Shown piece by piece: positions 31,653 through 40,935 of a stretch of 64,000 nucleotides of DNA. The DNA comes from UMGS1484 sp045593325 (GTDB lineage Bacteria > Bacillota > Clostridia > Oscillospirales > Acutalibacteraceae). Position 1 is the stretch's first letter, and every line of letters begins with the position of its first letter. The DNA is taken from contig JAZNWL010000065.1 in assembly GCA_045593325.1 (NCBI GenBank), positions 21,191-85,190 on the forward strand. The letters are read 5' to 3'. The notes under the pieces were generated by a model. It had not been told where the DNA came from. It did no database searches and was given only the letters and a program-made list of their open reading frames with translations. The position numbers were made by a program, and so were the translations under genes.

Positions 31653-34600
31653 ATGAAAATCTTAACTCAACGCGCACTCTCTTTGTTTTTGACTTTGTTC
31701 ATGGCATTGTCGTGTCTTTCGGTTTTGCCCATGACCGCGTCTGCTCAAACATCTGCCCCCACCATTGACGGTGTGAAAGACGACGGCGTTTACTCCGAAG
31801 AAAAGAAATTTGTGATTTCCACCGCGTATACCGGTGCGCAAGGCGCTGAAACCACCAATACCCTGAACACTGTGGTTACCACCTATTTCACCTGGGACGA
31901 TGCCTATAACTACGTGTATATGGAAATTACCGGTGCGTACGCTTATAGCGGTGAAGGATATGATATTTGTTATTACATGAACCAACCCACCTTGGATGCG
32001 GGTTATATCTTCCAAGCCACCGGTGGCGGTTACGTTCAATATAAATTGTTGCAAGCCGCAGCATACGAAGCCCCCACCACCGCAGGATCGGTATTGCCCG
32101 TTGCTGATATTAAAAATACTTTTGACCAAGCTACCGGCTCTCCCCGTACCTATGAATTTAAGTTCGACCGTAACCCCAATGCTGCCGGCTTTGCCATTAG
32201 CCCTGTGGTTACCAACGGCCCTTCCGGTACTTTGGCAGCTGCCGAAACCATTGCTTACGGTGCCAATTATAATGCTACCGATTATTTCACCGTAACCTAT
32301 GCCGATTATGCCCAACCCGAACCCGAACCTGCCACCGCTCCTGTAATTGACGGTGTGAAGGATGAGGTGTTCTACACCGAAGAAAACAAATCGGTGCTTT
32401 CCACCGCTTATACCGCTGTGCAAGGCAGTGAAACCACCAATACCTTGAATACTGTAATTACCACCTATTACACTTGGGATGATGAATTCAACTATGTGTA
32501 TATGGAAATTACCGGTAGTTACGCTTACAGTCCTCAAGGATATGATATTTGCTATTACATGAACCAACCCACTTTGGATGCCAATTATATCTTCCAAGCT
32601 ACCGGTGGCGGTTACATTCAATACGGTTTATTACAAGCAGCAGGGTATCAAGCTCCCACTACCGACGGTTCGGTATTGCCTGTAACCGAAGTAAAAAACA
32701 CCTTTGACCAAGCCACCGGCTCTCCCCGTACTTATGAATTTAAGTTTGAACGTGATCCCAATGCTACCGGCTTTGCTATTAGCCCCGTTGTGCAGAACGG
32801 ACCTTCCGGTACGTTGGCGGCAAATGAAATCATTGCTTGCGGTGCCAACTACAATGCCACCGATTATATCACCGTTTTGTATGAGGGTTCTTCTGAACCC
32901 GACCCCGATCCCGAACCTACTCCTGATCCTGAACCTACTCCCGATCCTGAACCTACTCCTGATCCTAAACCCACTCCCACCGAAGATGGCATTGATGCCG
33001 TGAAAGATGATCGCTATACCGAAGAAAAATGCACCATCATCTCCAAAGCTTATGCCGGTTCCGGCGGTTCTGCCATTACCAACAGCAAACATATTTACTC
33101 CAAAACCTACTATGCCTGGGACGAAGAATTCAACTACGTTTTCGTTGAAATGTACGATCCCTTTATGACCAGCGGTTCGGATGTTCTGTATTACGTAACC
33201 AACACCAATCATGGTGCCGGTATGTTCTTCCAGGTTTCCGGCGGCGGATATTTGCAATTCTCCACCGGCGGTGCATTGGAAGGCTCTGCCGACGTTGACG
33301 GCCGCACCATTCAATATGCCAATTTCGTTGGCAAGGGTGTACGGTATTATGAAGTGAAATTGCCCAAAACCGAAGGTGCCATCGGTATGCAGATTTCTCC
33401 TGTGGCTTACCGTGAAAACGGTGCTTATTCGGTAGCCTATAATACTAACTATTACATGATTCCCGGCAAAAACATTTTGTATGAAAACCAATCCGGTCAC
33501 TGGACCGATGTCATGGAAACCGACCCTGAAGTTATGACTGACCCCACCAAACTGGAAGCCGTGGAAGAAAAACTTGCCACCTTGCCTGAAGATGCTTCCA
33601 CATTGACATTGGAAGATAAAGAACTGGTGGATTCTGTTACCGAAGCAGTGAATTCGGTTCCTCAAAGCTGGTTGGTATTTGTCGATGACGCTTTGTATGC
33701 CCGTTATACTGCGGCAAAAGAAAAAATCGTTGCTTTGGAAGCTGCCGCTAAAGAAGCAGAAATCAAAGCACTGGAAGACAAAATTACAGCATTGCCCGAT
33801 GTTATTGATCTGTCCCACGAAGAGGACGTTTATGCTGTAAAAGCAGAATACGATGCCTTGGGTGATGTAGCTTCCTATGTAAATCAAGAGGCAGCAAATA
33901 AATTGATTGCCGCCGTGAAGAGAATTGAAGCATTGAAATCACCCGTTAAAATTGACGGCAAAAAAGACCCAGCCTATGACCAAAACGATGCTTTTGAAGC
34001 CATGATGGGATTTGGTCACGGTTCTTCTTCCAACGTTGTGGAAATCTATACCGCCACCAACGGTATCATTTACACCATGGTGGACGATAACTATGCCTAT
34101 CTGCACGTGGAAGTTTTCGATGACAATGGTTTTGTTGTTCCCGAAACTACCGATAGTTATGCTACCTCTCAATTTGCTTCTTACGATGGAATTACCATGT
34201 ACCTGGATATGGATCCCACCAATTCTACTACCGGCGTTCCTTATAAAGATCTGGATTCCGCCGATGATGCAATCTTCAACTTTACCATGTTGGCAAATGG
34301 TGCAATTCCCCAGGTTGCTTTCAACAGCAAAAACTCCTTCCTGAAAGATTCTGCCAATTTCGCTTCCTTTGTAAATGAAAAATCCTACGGTTATGAAATG
34401 AGAGTACCCCGTGTGGAAGGGGAAGAAAACTTCCGTTTCACCGTGGTGATCAGCGATCCCTTCTACAAAGAAAATGACGAAGGCCAAACTGTTCTGGATG
34501 TCGAAAACTCCATGTACATTGCGTTGGGTGCCGAATGGGCTCATTTCTATACCACCTATGCCGACGTTTACTATGAAGATTTCGAAAAAGTTTACAACTA

Positions 34601-34991
34601 TCAGGAAGTTATTGACATGATCAATGCTTTGCCCACTCCCACTGACGTGAACGCTTCTTGCAAAGAAGCAGCGGAACAGGCCAGAAAAGCATTGGATATG
34701 CTTAATGAAGACCAACGCGCTTTGGTTTCCGATGCCATTGTGAAACATCTTACTGATGTGGAAGCCGCATTGGAAAACACGGTAACATTCGGTGACGTAA
34801 ACGGCGATGAAAAAATCGACGCCAAAGATGCTTTGATGATTTTAAGAGCCGCTGTCAATAAAATTACCTTAACCGAATCCCAGATTGTCATTGCTGACGT
34901 AAACGGTGACGAAAAAATTGATGCCAAAGACGCTTTGTTGGTTTTGAGAAAAGCCGTAAATAAAATTGACAAATTCCCCGTAGAGGAATAA
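31653..34991 (+). CDS. Large secreted multidomain dockerin protein with tandem repeated domains
   Basis: The 1112-residue product has a signal peptide (MKILTQRALSLFLTLFM to ASA, about residue 31). Two nearly identical 194-residue beta-rich domains follow (about residues 36-223 and 230-415), each opening IDGVKD and containing FQATGGGY. A proline-rich PDPEPT linker (near residues 415-443) leads to a third diverged copy. A helical/coiled region (about 625-760) precedes a fourth beta domain beginning KIDGKKDPAYDQNDAF that looks CBM9-like. The C-terminal type I dockerin (about residues 1046-1105) has two perfect loops, GDVNGDEKIDAKDA and ADVNGDEKIDAKDA. No catalytic motif was recognised; it looks like a carbohydrate-binding, cohesin-anchored surface protein. 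GGAGG precedes the ATG. Confidence 0.75.
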   Translation: MKILTQRALSLFLTLFMALSCLSVLPMTASAQTSAPTIDGVKDDGVYSEEKKFVISTAYTGAQGAETTNTLNTVVTTYFTWDDAYNYVYMEITGAYAYSGEGYDICYYMNQPTLDAGYIFQATGGGYVQYKLLQAAAYEAPTTAGSVLPVADIKNTFDQATGSPRTYEFKFDRNPNAAGFAISPVVTNGPSGTLAAAETIAYGANYNATDYFTVTYADYAQPEPEPATAPVIDGVKDEVFYTEENKSVLSTAYTAVQGSETTNTLNTVITTYYTWDDEFNYVYMEITGSYAYSPQGYDICYYMNQPTLDANYIFQATGGGYIQYGLLQAAGYQAPTTDGSVLPVTEVKNTFDQATGSPRTYEFKFERDPNATGFAISPVVQNGPSGTLAANEIIACGANYNATDYITVLYEGSSEPDPDPEPTPDPEPTPDPEPTPDPKPTPTEDGIDAVKDDRYTEEKCTIISKAYAGSGGSAITNSKHIYSKTYYAWDEEFNYVFVEMYDPFMTSGSDVLYYVTNTNHGAGMFFQVSGGGYLQFSTGGALEGSADVDGRTIQYANFVGKGVRYYEVKLPKTEGAIGMQISPVAYRENGAYSVAYNTNYYMIPGKNILYENQSGHWTDVMETDPEVMTDPTKLEAVEEKLATLPEDASTLTLEDKELVDSVTEAVNSVPQSWLVFVDDALYARYTAAKEKIVALEAAAKEAEIKALEDKITALPDVIDLSHEEDVYAVKAEYDALGDVASYVNQEAANKLIAAVKRIEALKSPVKIDGKKDPAYDQNDAFEAMMGFGHGSSSNVVEIYTATNGIIYTMVDDNYAYLHVEVFDDNGFVVPETTDSYATSQFASYDGITMYLDMDPTNSTTGVPYKDLDSADDAIFNFTMLANGAIPQVAFNSKNSFLKDSANFASFVNEKSYGYEMRVPRVEGEENFRFTVVISDPFYKENDEGQTVLDVENSMYIALGAEWAHFYTTYADVYYEDFEKVYNYQEVIDMINALPTPTDVNASCKEAAEQARKALDMLNEDQRALVSDAIVKHLTDVEAALENTVTFGDVNGDEKIDAKDALMILRAAVNKITLTESQIVIADVNGDEKIDAKDALLVLRKAVNKIDKFPVEE
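31764..32890 (+). repeat. Two tandem 582-bp repeats inside the giant dockerin gene
   Basis: The unit starting at ATTGACG (31764) repeats at 32346, a period of 582 bp or 194 codons in frame. Copies are close in both protein and DNA. A third, more diverged copy begins near 32985. Confidence 0.85.
32897..32979 (+). repeat. 18-bp minisatellite encoding a PDPEPT linker
   Basis: Four imperfect copies of an 18-bp unit encode PDPEPT/PDPKPT, a flexible linker between domains. Copy number is likely to vary between strains. Confidence 0.8.
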
Positions 34992-34995
34992 GTAG

Positions 34996-37900
34996 GTGAC
35001 CTTATTGAAAAAACTCTTTTCGGTTCTTTTGATTATTTCTATACTGATTAGTGCTTTTCAAATCGTGACGGCGGCTGTGCCCGCCGTCACGGTGGGGGAT
35101 TTCAACAGCGACGGGCAAATTAACGCTAAAGATGCTTTGAAAGTGTTGCAATCCGCCGTACAAAAATATCATCCCACCGATGAAGAATTTACCGCCGGAG
35201 ATGTGGATGGAAACCAAAAACTCAATGCCAAAGATGCCCTGATGATTTTGCAATATGCCGTGGGTTTGCGGACGGAATTTCCCGCCTCCATGACCGAAGA
35301 AGAACGGTACTATTATGACCGTGATCAGGCATATAAGGTGAATTATTCTGATTTTGAATCGGAAATCACCACCCTGGAGGATACCGAAAATGCCGCCGCT
35401 ATTGTGGAAGCCTTGGGCGGCACTCCTGAAAAGGCTTCGGTGGAAGGGTATGGTGTAACCCAGGATGGGAAACTGTCCTACACTCCCATTTCCAACGATG
35501 CCAAAAAAATGGGCAAAGTTGCCAAGTACAATTCGGTGGAATCGGTAACCAAAACCATTCAGGTGGGCAACACCGTTGTGGAATATTCGGTTCCCACCCG
35601 TGCCACCGCTTACGATGCCGTTCCCATTGCCTATAAAGTGTATGCTTCCGATGGGCAGGTCACCAAAGACCTTCCTGTTCATATTGAAGCGGTTGCCTTT
35701 GAGGAAACCGATCGGTATAACGGTTCTTCGGCTTTGATTTACGATTGCAATTTGCCCGGTAAAGTGGAAGTGGAAATGACCTATGAAGGGTACGTGAATG
35801 CCGCAACTTCCAGCGGTGCTCCCATGTTGTCAACCGACCCCACTCAGGATGTTCAAGGCACCAAATATCCCGCCTTTGATACCACCGAACTTCAAAAAAC
35901 AGGCACAGTGAAAAGCGATGCCTATTGCACCTGGTTTAAGTTTTCTTATGAAAACACAGGGAAAACTATTCTGGACGGGGAAGGGAACGGTGCCTTCCGT
36001 TTTTATCCCTTGTTGTATAAGAAAAATTCCCAGGGCGGTTGGTCTTTGTTAGGGGGCAACCCCAATCAATACTACCCCTTGCTGGATTACGTGTATCCCG
36101 GAGATACCGGCGATTTGTGGATGATGTTCACAGGTGCGAGTGGTTCCAATAGTTACGGCTTGTTGCCCGGGGACTACAAAATTGAGATCAACGGTTGTTT
36201 GCGTAATGAACGGGCCTCTTTTGATTTTGCCACCAACCAGGTTGCAGGAAAAACCGTAACCAAATCCACTTTTGAATTTACCGTTACTAAAGAAGGCGGA
36301 CAATCCACCCCCAATGCGGTTGTTAATACCGGTTCGGGTTCCATTGCCCGCAATGGATGGTTGGGTAATTTTGAAGAATTCATGTCCTCTTACACTTCGC
36401 TGTTTACCATTGGGGAGTCTCAGGAAACTGCCAGAACCGGTGTGATCTACGTGCAGCTTGCTCCCTGGACTCAGCAAATTGTAATGAAGGCGATTTTAGG
36501 GAATAGTCAGAATGCGGTTTGTGTTCGGTTCCCTGTTGAGGTGGAAACCGATTCCATTGAAATTGAACTGAATCCCTATAACAAAAATTACGTTATCAAA
36601 GAAGACGGTACCCGTACCCCCATGATCATGACCCAGAACATGACCGATATGCGGGGGAACATTGACCGTGGTCCTTACTGTGATCAAACCATTCTCAATG
36701 ATATGCTCAACATGAAAGAAGCGGGGATCAATACCATCACGACCACCCATGCTTTCACAGGAAATAATAACGGTTTCTATGATATGAGCATGTTTATGTT
36801 GGATTGTGCCAGAAAATTGGGCTTTGCCTATGAAGGACATTGCCTGTATTATTATCGGGGAACCGACGCCATTTCCCGTGCGAAAACCTTGTATCCCGGT
36901 ATTGATTTGGGGAATCTTCGTGATATTTTCAACCTCAGCCAATATGACGCGGCAAACGGGATTTTGGCAAAATGGAATCTCAACCGATACGGCGATTTTT
37001 ACGTGTATGACCATCAGAGTAAAGAGATCCCCATTTCCATTGAGGAAAACTATGGTTGGTTCACCTATAACATTTGGAATCGCTACGGGGTGGATAACGC
37101 CTATGCTGACCGTCAGTTGAGAAACTGGCTGAAAACCGCATACAACAATGATATTGATGCCTTGAATGAGAAGTACGGGTCTTCTTACAGCGACTTCCGT
37201 GATATCGAGATCTCTACCCAAGGGATTTCCGATGGCGTTGGTACGGTTCTCAACGGCAACGTTTACGGCAAAGAATGGAATGCTGCCACCGTGGAACTGG
37301 ATTTATTCCGTACTGCCAAACGCACCGAGTATTATAAGGAAATGCTGAACTATCTGGATGTGGAAGGTGCTAAAGTTTATCTTCGCAGTGAAAACGGCAT
37401 TTTCTTGGCACCGGGGATTTCTCCCACCACTGACAATGCCCATTATCGTAATATTTATTATGAACAACGGCAATCGGCATCGGTACCTGAAGTGTTGGCA
37501 GCCTCGGGAATCATATACGGGGACAGCAGTTACATGCACATTCCCTTAACCGATTCGGAAGTATATGAACTGACCCGCCAAGCCGCAAAAGGGGGCTTCA
37601 ATACTGCCAAAACCCCCAACTTCACTCACATGACCGACACAGTGATCAACGAGTACGTGGGTAATTATGATTATACCGAAAAGTATAATCTGGATACCTA
37701 TCAAAAGGCATGTGCCATTAACCGAAACGCTTCTCTCTTTACTTGGAACAAAGCTATGTATGAAGCAGGCGGTGTTGCAGGTACCATGTGGATGGATTAC
37801 GCTTGCGATTTGTACGTAACCTCTACCCAGTACAGAGAATTGCAATTCTTCTGCGAAAAAATAGAAGAAATGTTGGCAACCGAAGAAGGGAAAGCCTGGG

Positions 37901-38040
37901 CTACCAATATTCCCGAAGAGGAGACCCAGTCACCCCTTTCTCAATATACCCAGGGGGCATACAGCTTCAACCCCGAGTATATTGATGAAAAACTTTCTTC
38001 TGTGAATCGCCACAATATGATTTTAGATTTTTGCAAATAG
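34996..38040 (+). CDS. Large secreted dockerin protein with a GH42-like catalytic region
   Basis: The 1014-residue product has a signal peptide (about residues 1-27) followed directly by a type I dockerin (GDFNSDGQINAKDA, then GDVDGNQKLNAKDA; about residues 32-92), so here the dockerin is N-terminal. A long beta-rich middle part follows. Residues about 540-960 look like a TIM-barrel glycoside hydrolase: blocks NMKEAGINTITTTHAF, GWFTYNIWNRYG, and NDIDALNEKYGSSYSDFRDI resemble GH42-type beta-galactosidases, though catalytic Glu positions were not assigned. GTG at 34996 (GAGGA ahead) is used; a TTG at 35005 (AGGTG ahead) is equally possible. It follows the previous dockerin gene by 4 bp. Confidence 0.68.
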   Translation: MTLLKKLFSVLLIISILISAFQIVTAAVPAVTVGDFNSDGQINAKDALKVLQSAVQKYHPTDEEFTAGDVDGNQKLNAKDALMILQYAVGLRTEFPASMTEEERYYYDRDQAYKVNYSDFESEITTLEDTENAAAIVEALGGTPEKASVEGYGVTQDGKLSYTPISNDAKKMGKVAKYNSVESVTKTIQVGNTVVEYSVPTRATAYDAVPIAYKVYASDGQVTKDLPVHIEAVAFEETDRYNGSSALIYDCNLPGKVEVEMTYEGYVNAATSSGAPMLSTDPTQDVQGTKYPAFDTTELQKTGTVKSDAYCTWFKFSYENTGKTILDGEGNGAFRFYPLLYKKNSQGGWSLLGGNPNQYYPLLDYVYPGDTGDLWMMFTGASGSNSYGLLPGDYKIEINGCLRNERASFDFATNQVAGKTVTKSTFEFTVTKEGGQSTPNAVVNTGSGSIARNGWLGNFEEFMSSYTSLFTIGESQETARTGVIYVQLAPWTQQIVMKAILGNSQNAVCVRFPVEVETDSIEIELNPYNKNYVIKEDGTRTPMIMTQNMTDMRGNIDRGPYCDQTILNDMLNMKEAGINTITTTHAFTGNNNGFYDMSMFMLDCARKLGFAYEGHCLYYYRGTDAISRAKTLYPGIDLGNLRDIFNLSQYDAANGILAKWNLNRYGDFYVYDHQSKEIPISIEENYGWFTYNIWNRYGVDNAYADRQLRNWLKTAYNNDIDALNEKYGSSYSDFRDIEISTQGISDGVGTVLNGNVYGKEWNAATVELDLFRTAKRTEYYKEMLNYLDVEGAKVYLRSENGIFLAPGISPTTDNAHYRNIYYEQRQSASVPEVLAASGIIYGDSSYMHIPLTDSEVYELTRQAAKGGFNTAKTPNFTHMTDTVINEYVGNYDYTEKYNLDTYQKACAINRNASLFTWNKAMYEAGGVAGTMWMDYACDLYVTSTQYRELQFFCEKIEEMLATEEGKAWATNIPEEETQSPLSQYTQGAYSFNPEYIDEKLSSVNRHNMILDFCK

Positions 38041-38059
38041 TCTTTTTTTCTTCCTTCGC

Positions 38060-38104
38060 GGCAGGGGGCTGTGGTCTTCCCGGTTGGTGTATCCGCCCCC
38101 TGCC
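38060..38104 (+). other. GC-rich hairpin after the second giant dockerin gene
   Basis: GGCAGGGGGC/GCCCCCTGCC (38060-38069 with 38095-38104) is a perfect 10-bp stem with a 25-nt loop, followed by ATTTCTTGTGTTTT. It may reduce transcription into the EamA gene. Confidence 0.5.
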
Positions 38105-38133
38105 ATTTCTTGTGTTTTCAGTGGGAAAGGACG

Positions 38134-39027
38134 ATGAGTTTGAATTACACATTATTAGTGCTTGCAACACTTCTTATGAGTGGTTACAGCATCATTTTGC
38201 GATTTGCCGTAGACCGTTGTAAAACGGCGGCACAACAAATGCTGTTTAACGGTTTGTTCTGTGCTTTTGCGGTGGTTTTATCAGGAATTGCCTGTATGGG
38301 GTCCTTTTCCATGTCTTCCTCCGGTATCTGGTATTCCGGATTGTATGGCATTTTCTTTATGCTTACCGTTTTCCTGAACCTGAAAGCGGTGGAATACGGA
38401 CCATTGTCCGCAACCACGTTGATCGTGAATTTGAGTCTGGCTTTGCCCATTTTGTATTCCTGCCTGTTTTGTGGTGAGACCCTCAACGGGGTGCGGAGTA
38501 TCGGGTTGGCATTGTTGGTGGCTTGTTTGGTGTTGTTTGCCGAACCCGGCAGGAAAGACACCCAAACCAAAAAACGGAGTGTGATCTGGCTGCTTTTAAG
38601 TGTCGGCGCCATGTTGTGCAACGGGTTCTCCAGCGTGTTTTCCAAAGCCTATATGGAAGAATGCGGCGGAGATTATGCGGCGCAATATGTCTTTTGGGGC
38701 TATGTTGCCGCGGCGGTTGCCTCCTTTGTTGCTTACGTTTTTATGAACCAAGGGAAAAAGAAAGAATCTACCGGGTCACATTCCTTGCTGACCCCCGCCG
38801 TTCTCGGATTGACCGTTCTTATCAGTCTTTTCAATTTCGGCGGAAACTTTTTGGTAACCCAACTGGCAACCGTGATCGACGGTGCTGTGCTGTATCCCTT
38901 CGTTCAGGGCGGGTCCATTGTGGTAACCACGTTGATTTCCCGGGTTTTCCTTCATGAAAAACTGTCCTTGATGAAATGGCTGGCCATTTTTGCAGGGGTC
39001 ATTTCGGTGGTTCTTTTAAGTTTTTAA
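38134..39027 (+). CDS. EamA/DMT superfamily transporter
   Basis: The 297-residue protein has about ten membrane segments in two halves, each an EamA repeat (first half begins NYTLLVLATLLMSGYSIIL; second half begins SVIWLLLSVGAMLCNGFSS). A polar loop (GRKDTQTKKRS) links the halves. DMT transporters export or import small metabolites. It could handle a product of the upstream sugar-type locus, but substrate is not known. The ATG at 38134 has GGAAAGG ahead; an upstream in-frame ATG at 38071 lies inside the hairpin. Confidence 0.85.
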   Translation: MSLNYTLLVLATLLMSGYSIILRFAVDRCKTAAQQMLFNGLFCAFAVVLSGIACMGSFSMSSSGIWYSGLYGIFFMLTVFLNLKAVEYGPLSATTLIVNLSLALPILYSCLFCGETLNGVRSIGLALLVACLVLFAEPGRKDTQTKKRSVIWLLLSVGAMLCNGFSSVFSKAYMEECGGDYAAQYVFWGYVAAAVASFVAYVFMNQGKKKESTGSHSLLTPAVLGLTVLISLFNFGGNFLVTQLATVIDGAVLYPFVQGGSIVVTTLISRVFLHEKLSLMKWLAIFAGVISVVLLSF

Positions 39028-39092
39028 AAAAAAGAAGATTGCAGATGGGGAAATATCAATTCCCGAGATTCTGAAAAAATATGAAAAAATAC

Positions 39093-39120
39093 TTGACAAA
39101 TCGGTATTATCTGTTATAAT
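39093..39120 (+). promoter_or_regulatory. Promoter of ylxM-ffh with an overlapping palindrome
   Basis: TTGACA (39093-39098), 16 bp, TATAAT (39115-39120). A 9-bp inverted repeat, CGGTATTAT/ATAATACCG (39102-39110 with 39116-39124), overlaps the -10 box and could be a regulator site. Confidence 0.7.
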
Positions 39121-39122
39121 AC

Positions 39123-39152
39123 CGGGTGTCAAGTATTTTTGGTTTACACCCG
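39123..39152 (+). other. 5' UTR hairpin before ylxM
   Basis: CGGGTGT/ACACCCG (39123-39129 with 39146-39152), immediately before the AAAGGA that serves as RBS; could affect translation start. Confidence 0.45.
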
Positions 39153-39166
39153 AAAGGATGAGTCCC

Positions 39167-39499
39167 GTGGCAAAAGATATGACCCTTGCGGTGTTGTTTG
39201 ATTTATACGGGGAATTGTTAAGCCCCCGCCAACGGGAAATTTTCGACGGATATTACGGGGAAGATCTAAGCCTTTCGGAACTGTCGGATGCGTACGGTAT
39301 CACCCGCCAAGGGGTTTTGCAGAATATTCAAACGGCAGAACACAAATTGCGGGAATGGGAAGAAAAATTAGGGTTCTTTGAAACCTTAATGACCACCCGC
39401 CGCCTGGCAGGGGAAATTGCTAAAACCGCACAGCAGTTGCCGTCTTCCAAGGAAACCGAAACCATTTGTAACCTTGCCAAAGAGATTGAAAATTTATGA
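39167..39499 (+). CDS. ylxM: YlxM family sigma-like HTH protein (UPF0122)
   Basis: YlxM is a small region-4-like HTH protein that in Firmicutes is encoded next to ffh and has been linked to SRP function. The 110-residue product has LLSPRQREIFDGYY and the HTH block SLSELSDAYGITRQGVLQNI followed by a helical tail. I chose GTG at 39167 because AAGGA lies 8 bases before it; the in-frame ATG at 39158 touches the box. It is the first gene of ylxM-ffh-rpsP-khpA. Confidence 0.9.
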   Translation: MAKDMTLAVLFDLYGELLSPRQREIFDGYYGEDLSLSELSDAYGITRQGVLQNIQTAEHKLREWEEKLGFFETLMTTRRLAGEIAKTAQQLPSSKETETICNLAKEIENL

Positions 39500-39515
39500 A
39501 CAGGAGTGACGCATC

Positions 39516-40877
39516 ATGGCATTTGAAGGCCTTACCGACAAATTAGCAAAAGCGTTTAAACATATGAAAAGCCGTGGGCGTCTTACCGAAAGCGACGTAA
39601 AGGAAGCCATGCGGGAAGTTCGTCTGGCTTTGTTGGACGCCGACGTTAACTATAAAGTTGCCAAAGATTTTACCGCTTCTGTCACCGCCCGCGCCATTGG
39701 GGAAAATATCACCGAAAGTTTGACCCCCGCCCAAATGGTAATCAAAATCGTGAATGAAGAATTAACCGCTTTGATGGGCAACAGTGAAGCACGAATCGAA
39801 ACCGCTTCCAAAGGCCCCACGGTAATTATGATGTGCGGGTTGCAAGGTTCGGGTAAAACCACCCATGGTGCCAAACTTGCAAAAATGCTTCGTTCCAAAG
39901 GCTGCCGACCTTTGTTGGTTGCTTGCGATATTTACCGCCCCGCCGCCATTGACCAGTTAAAAGTGGTGGGTGGTAAAGCTGAAACACCCGTGTTTGAAAA
40001 AGGGACCCAAGACCCGGTAAAAACCGCTAAGGAAGCTCTTTCTCACGCCAAGGATTATGGTAACGATTACGTCATCTTGGATACTGCCGGCCGTTTGCAC
40101 GTGGACGAAGAATTGATGAACGAACTGACCCGTATGAAAGAGGCAGTTACCCCCAACGAAATCCTCTTGGTGGTGGACTCCATGACCGGGCAGGACGCCG
40201 TTAACGTTGCCAAAACCTTTGATGAAACCCTGGGAATTACAGGGGTAATCTTAACCAAACTGGATGGGGATACCCGTGGCGGTGCCGCTTTGTCCATTCG
40301 GGCAGTTACCGGCAAACCCATTAAGTTTGCAGGTATGGGGGAAAAACTGGACGACCTGGAAGTGTTCCACCCCGACCGTATGGCATCCCGTATTCTGGGC
40401 ATGGGGGATATTTTAACCCTCATTGAACAAGCCGAAAGCCAACTGGACGAAAAGAAGGCCGAAGAAATGGCTCGTCGGTTGGAAGAAAATAAATTCGATA
40501 TGAACGATTTGCTGAGTCAGTTCCAACAAATCAAAAAAATGGGCTCTATGAAAAAGATGCTCAGCATGATTCCCGGTATGGAAAAACAACTGCGGGACGT
40601 GGAAATTGACGACCGCCAGATCGACCGTATTGAAGCCATCATTCTTTCCATGACCCCTGCAGAACGGGCAAAACCCGATTTGATCAATCCTTCCCGTAAA
40701 CGCCGTATCGCGGCGGGTAGCGGTATGAAGGTGGAAGACGTTAACCGTCTGTTAAAGCAACATCAACAAATGAAGCAGATGTTCAAACAAATGAAAAAAG
40801 GCTCCAAAAAAGGATTCCGCGGTATGCGGGGTATGGGCGGCATGAACGGCATGCTTCCCCCTGATTTTAAATTATAA
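39516..40877 (+). CDS. ffh: Signal recognition particle protein Ffh
   Basis: Ffh binds signal sequences on nascent chains and, with 4.5S/scRNA and FtsY, directs them to the membrane. The 453-residue product has the N domain, the G domain with GLQGSGKTT near residue 106, DTAGRLH and TKLDGDTRGG, and the methionine-rich M domain (MKKMLSMIPGM, later HQQMKQMFKQMKK and a Gly/Met tail). CAGGAG precedes the ATG. This gene, lepB and the many secreted proteins belong to the same export route. Confidence 0.97.
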   Translation: MAFEGLTDKLAKAFKHMKSRGRLTESDVKEAMREVRLALLDADVNYKVAKDFTASVTARAIGENITESLTPAQMVIKIVNEELTALMGNSEARIETASKGPTVIMMCGLQGSGKTTHGAKLAKMLRSKGCRPLLVACDIYRPAAIDQLKVVGGKAETPVFEKGTQDPVKTAKEALSHAKDYGNDYVILDTAGRLHVDEELMNELTRMKEAVTPNEILLVVDSMTGQDAVNVAKTFDETLGITGVILTKLDGDTRGGAALSIRAVTGKPIKFAGMGEKLDDLEVFHPDRMASRILGMGDILTLIEQAESQLDEKKAEEMARRLEENKFDMNDLLSQFQQIKKMGSMKKMLSMIPGMEKQLRDVEIDDRQIDRIEAIILSMTPAERAKPDLINPSRKRRIAAGSGMKVEDVNRLLKQHQQMKQMFKQMKKGSKKGFRGMRGMGGMNGMLPPDFKL

Positions 40878-40935
40878 TTGGTATTCAATCGGAAATCCGA
40901 TGAAGATAGTAGTTTTTTCACAGGAGGTGAAAAAC

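Noticed and set aside
32631..33887. 418-codon frame antisense to the giant dockerin gene
   Set aside because: Mirror of the repeat-rich coding strand; glycine/isoleucine/arginine-rich nonsense translation of the PDPEPT linker region.
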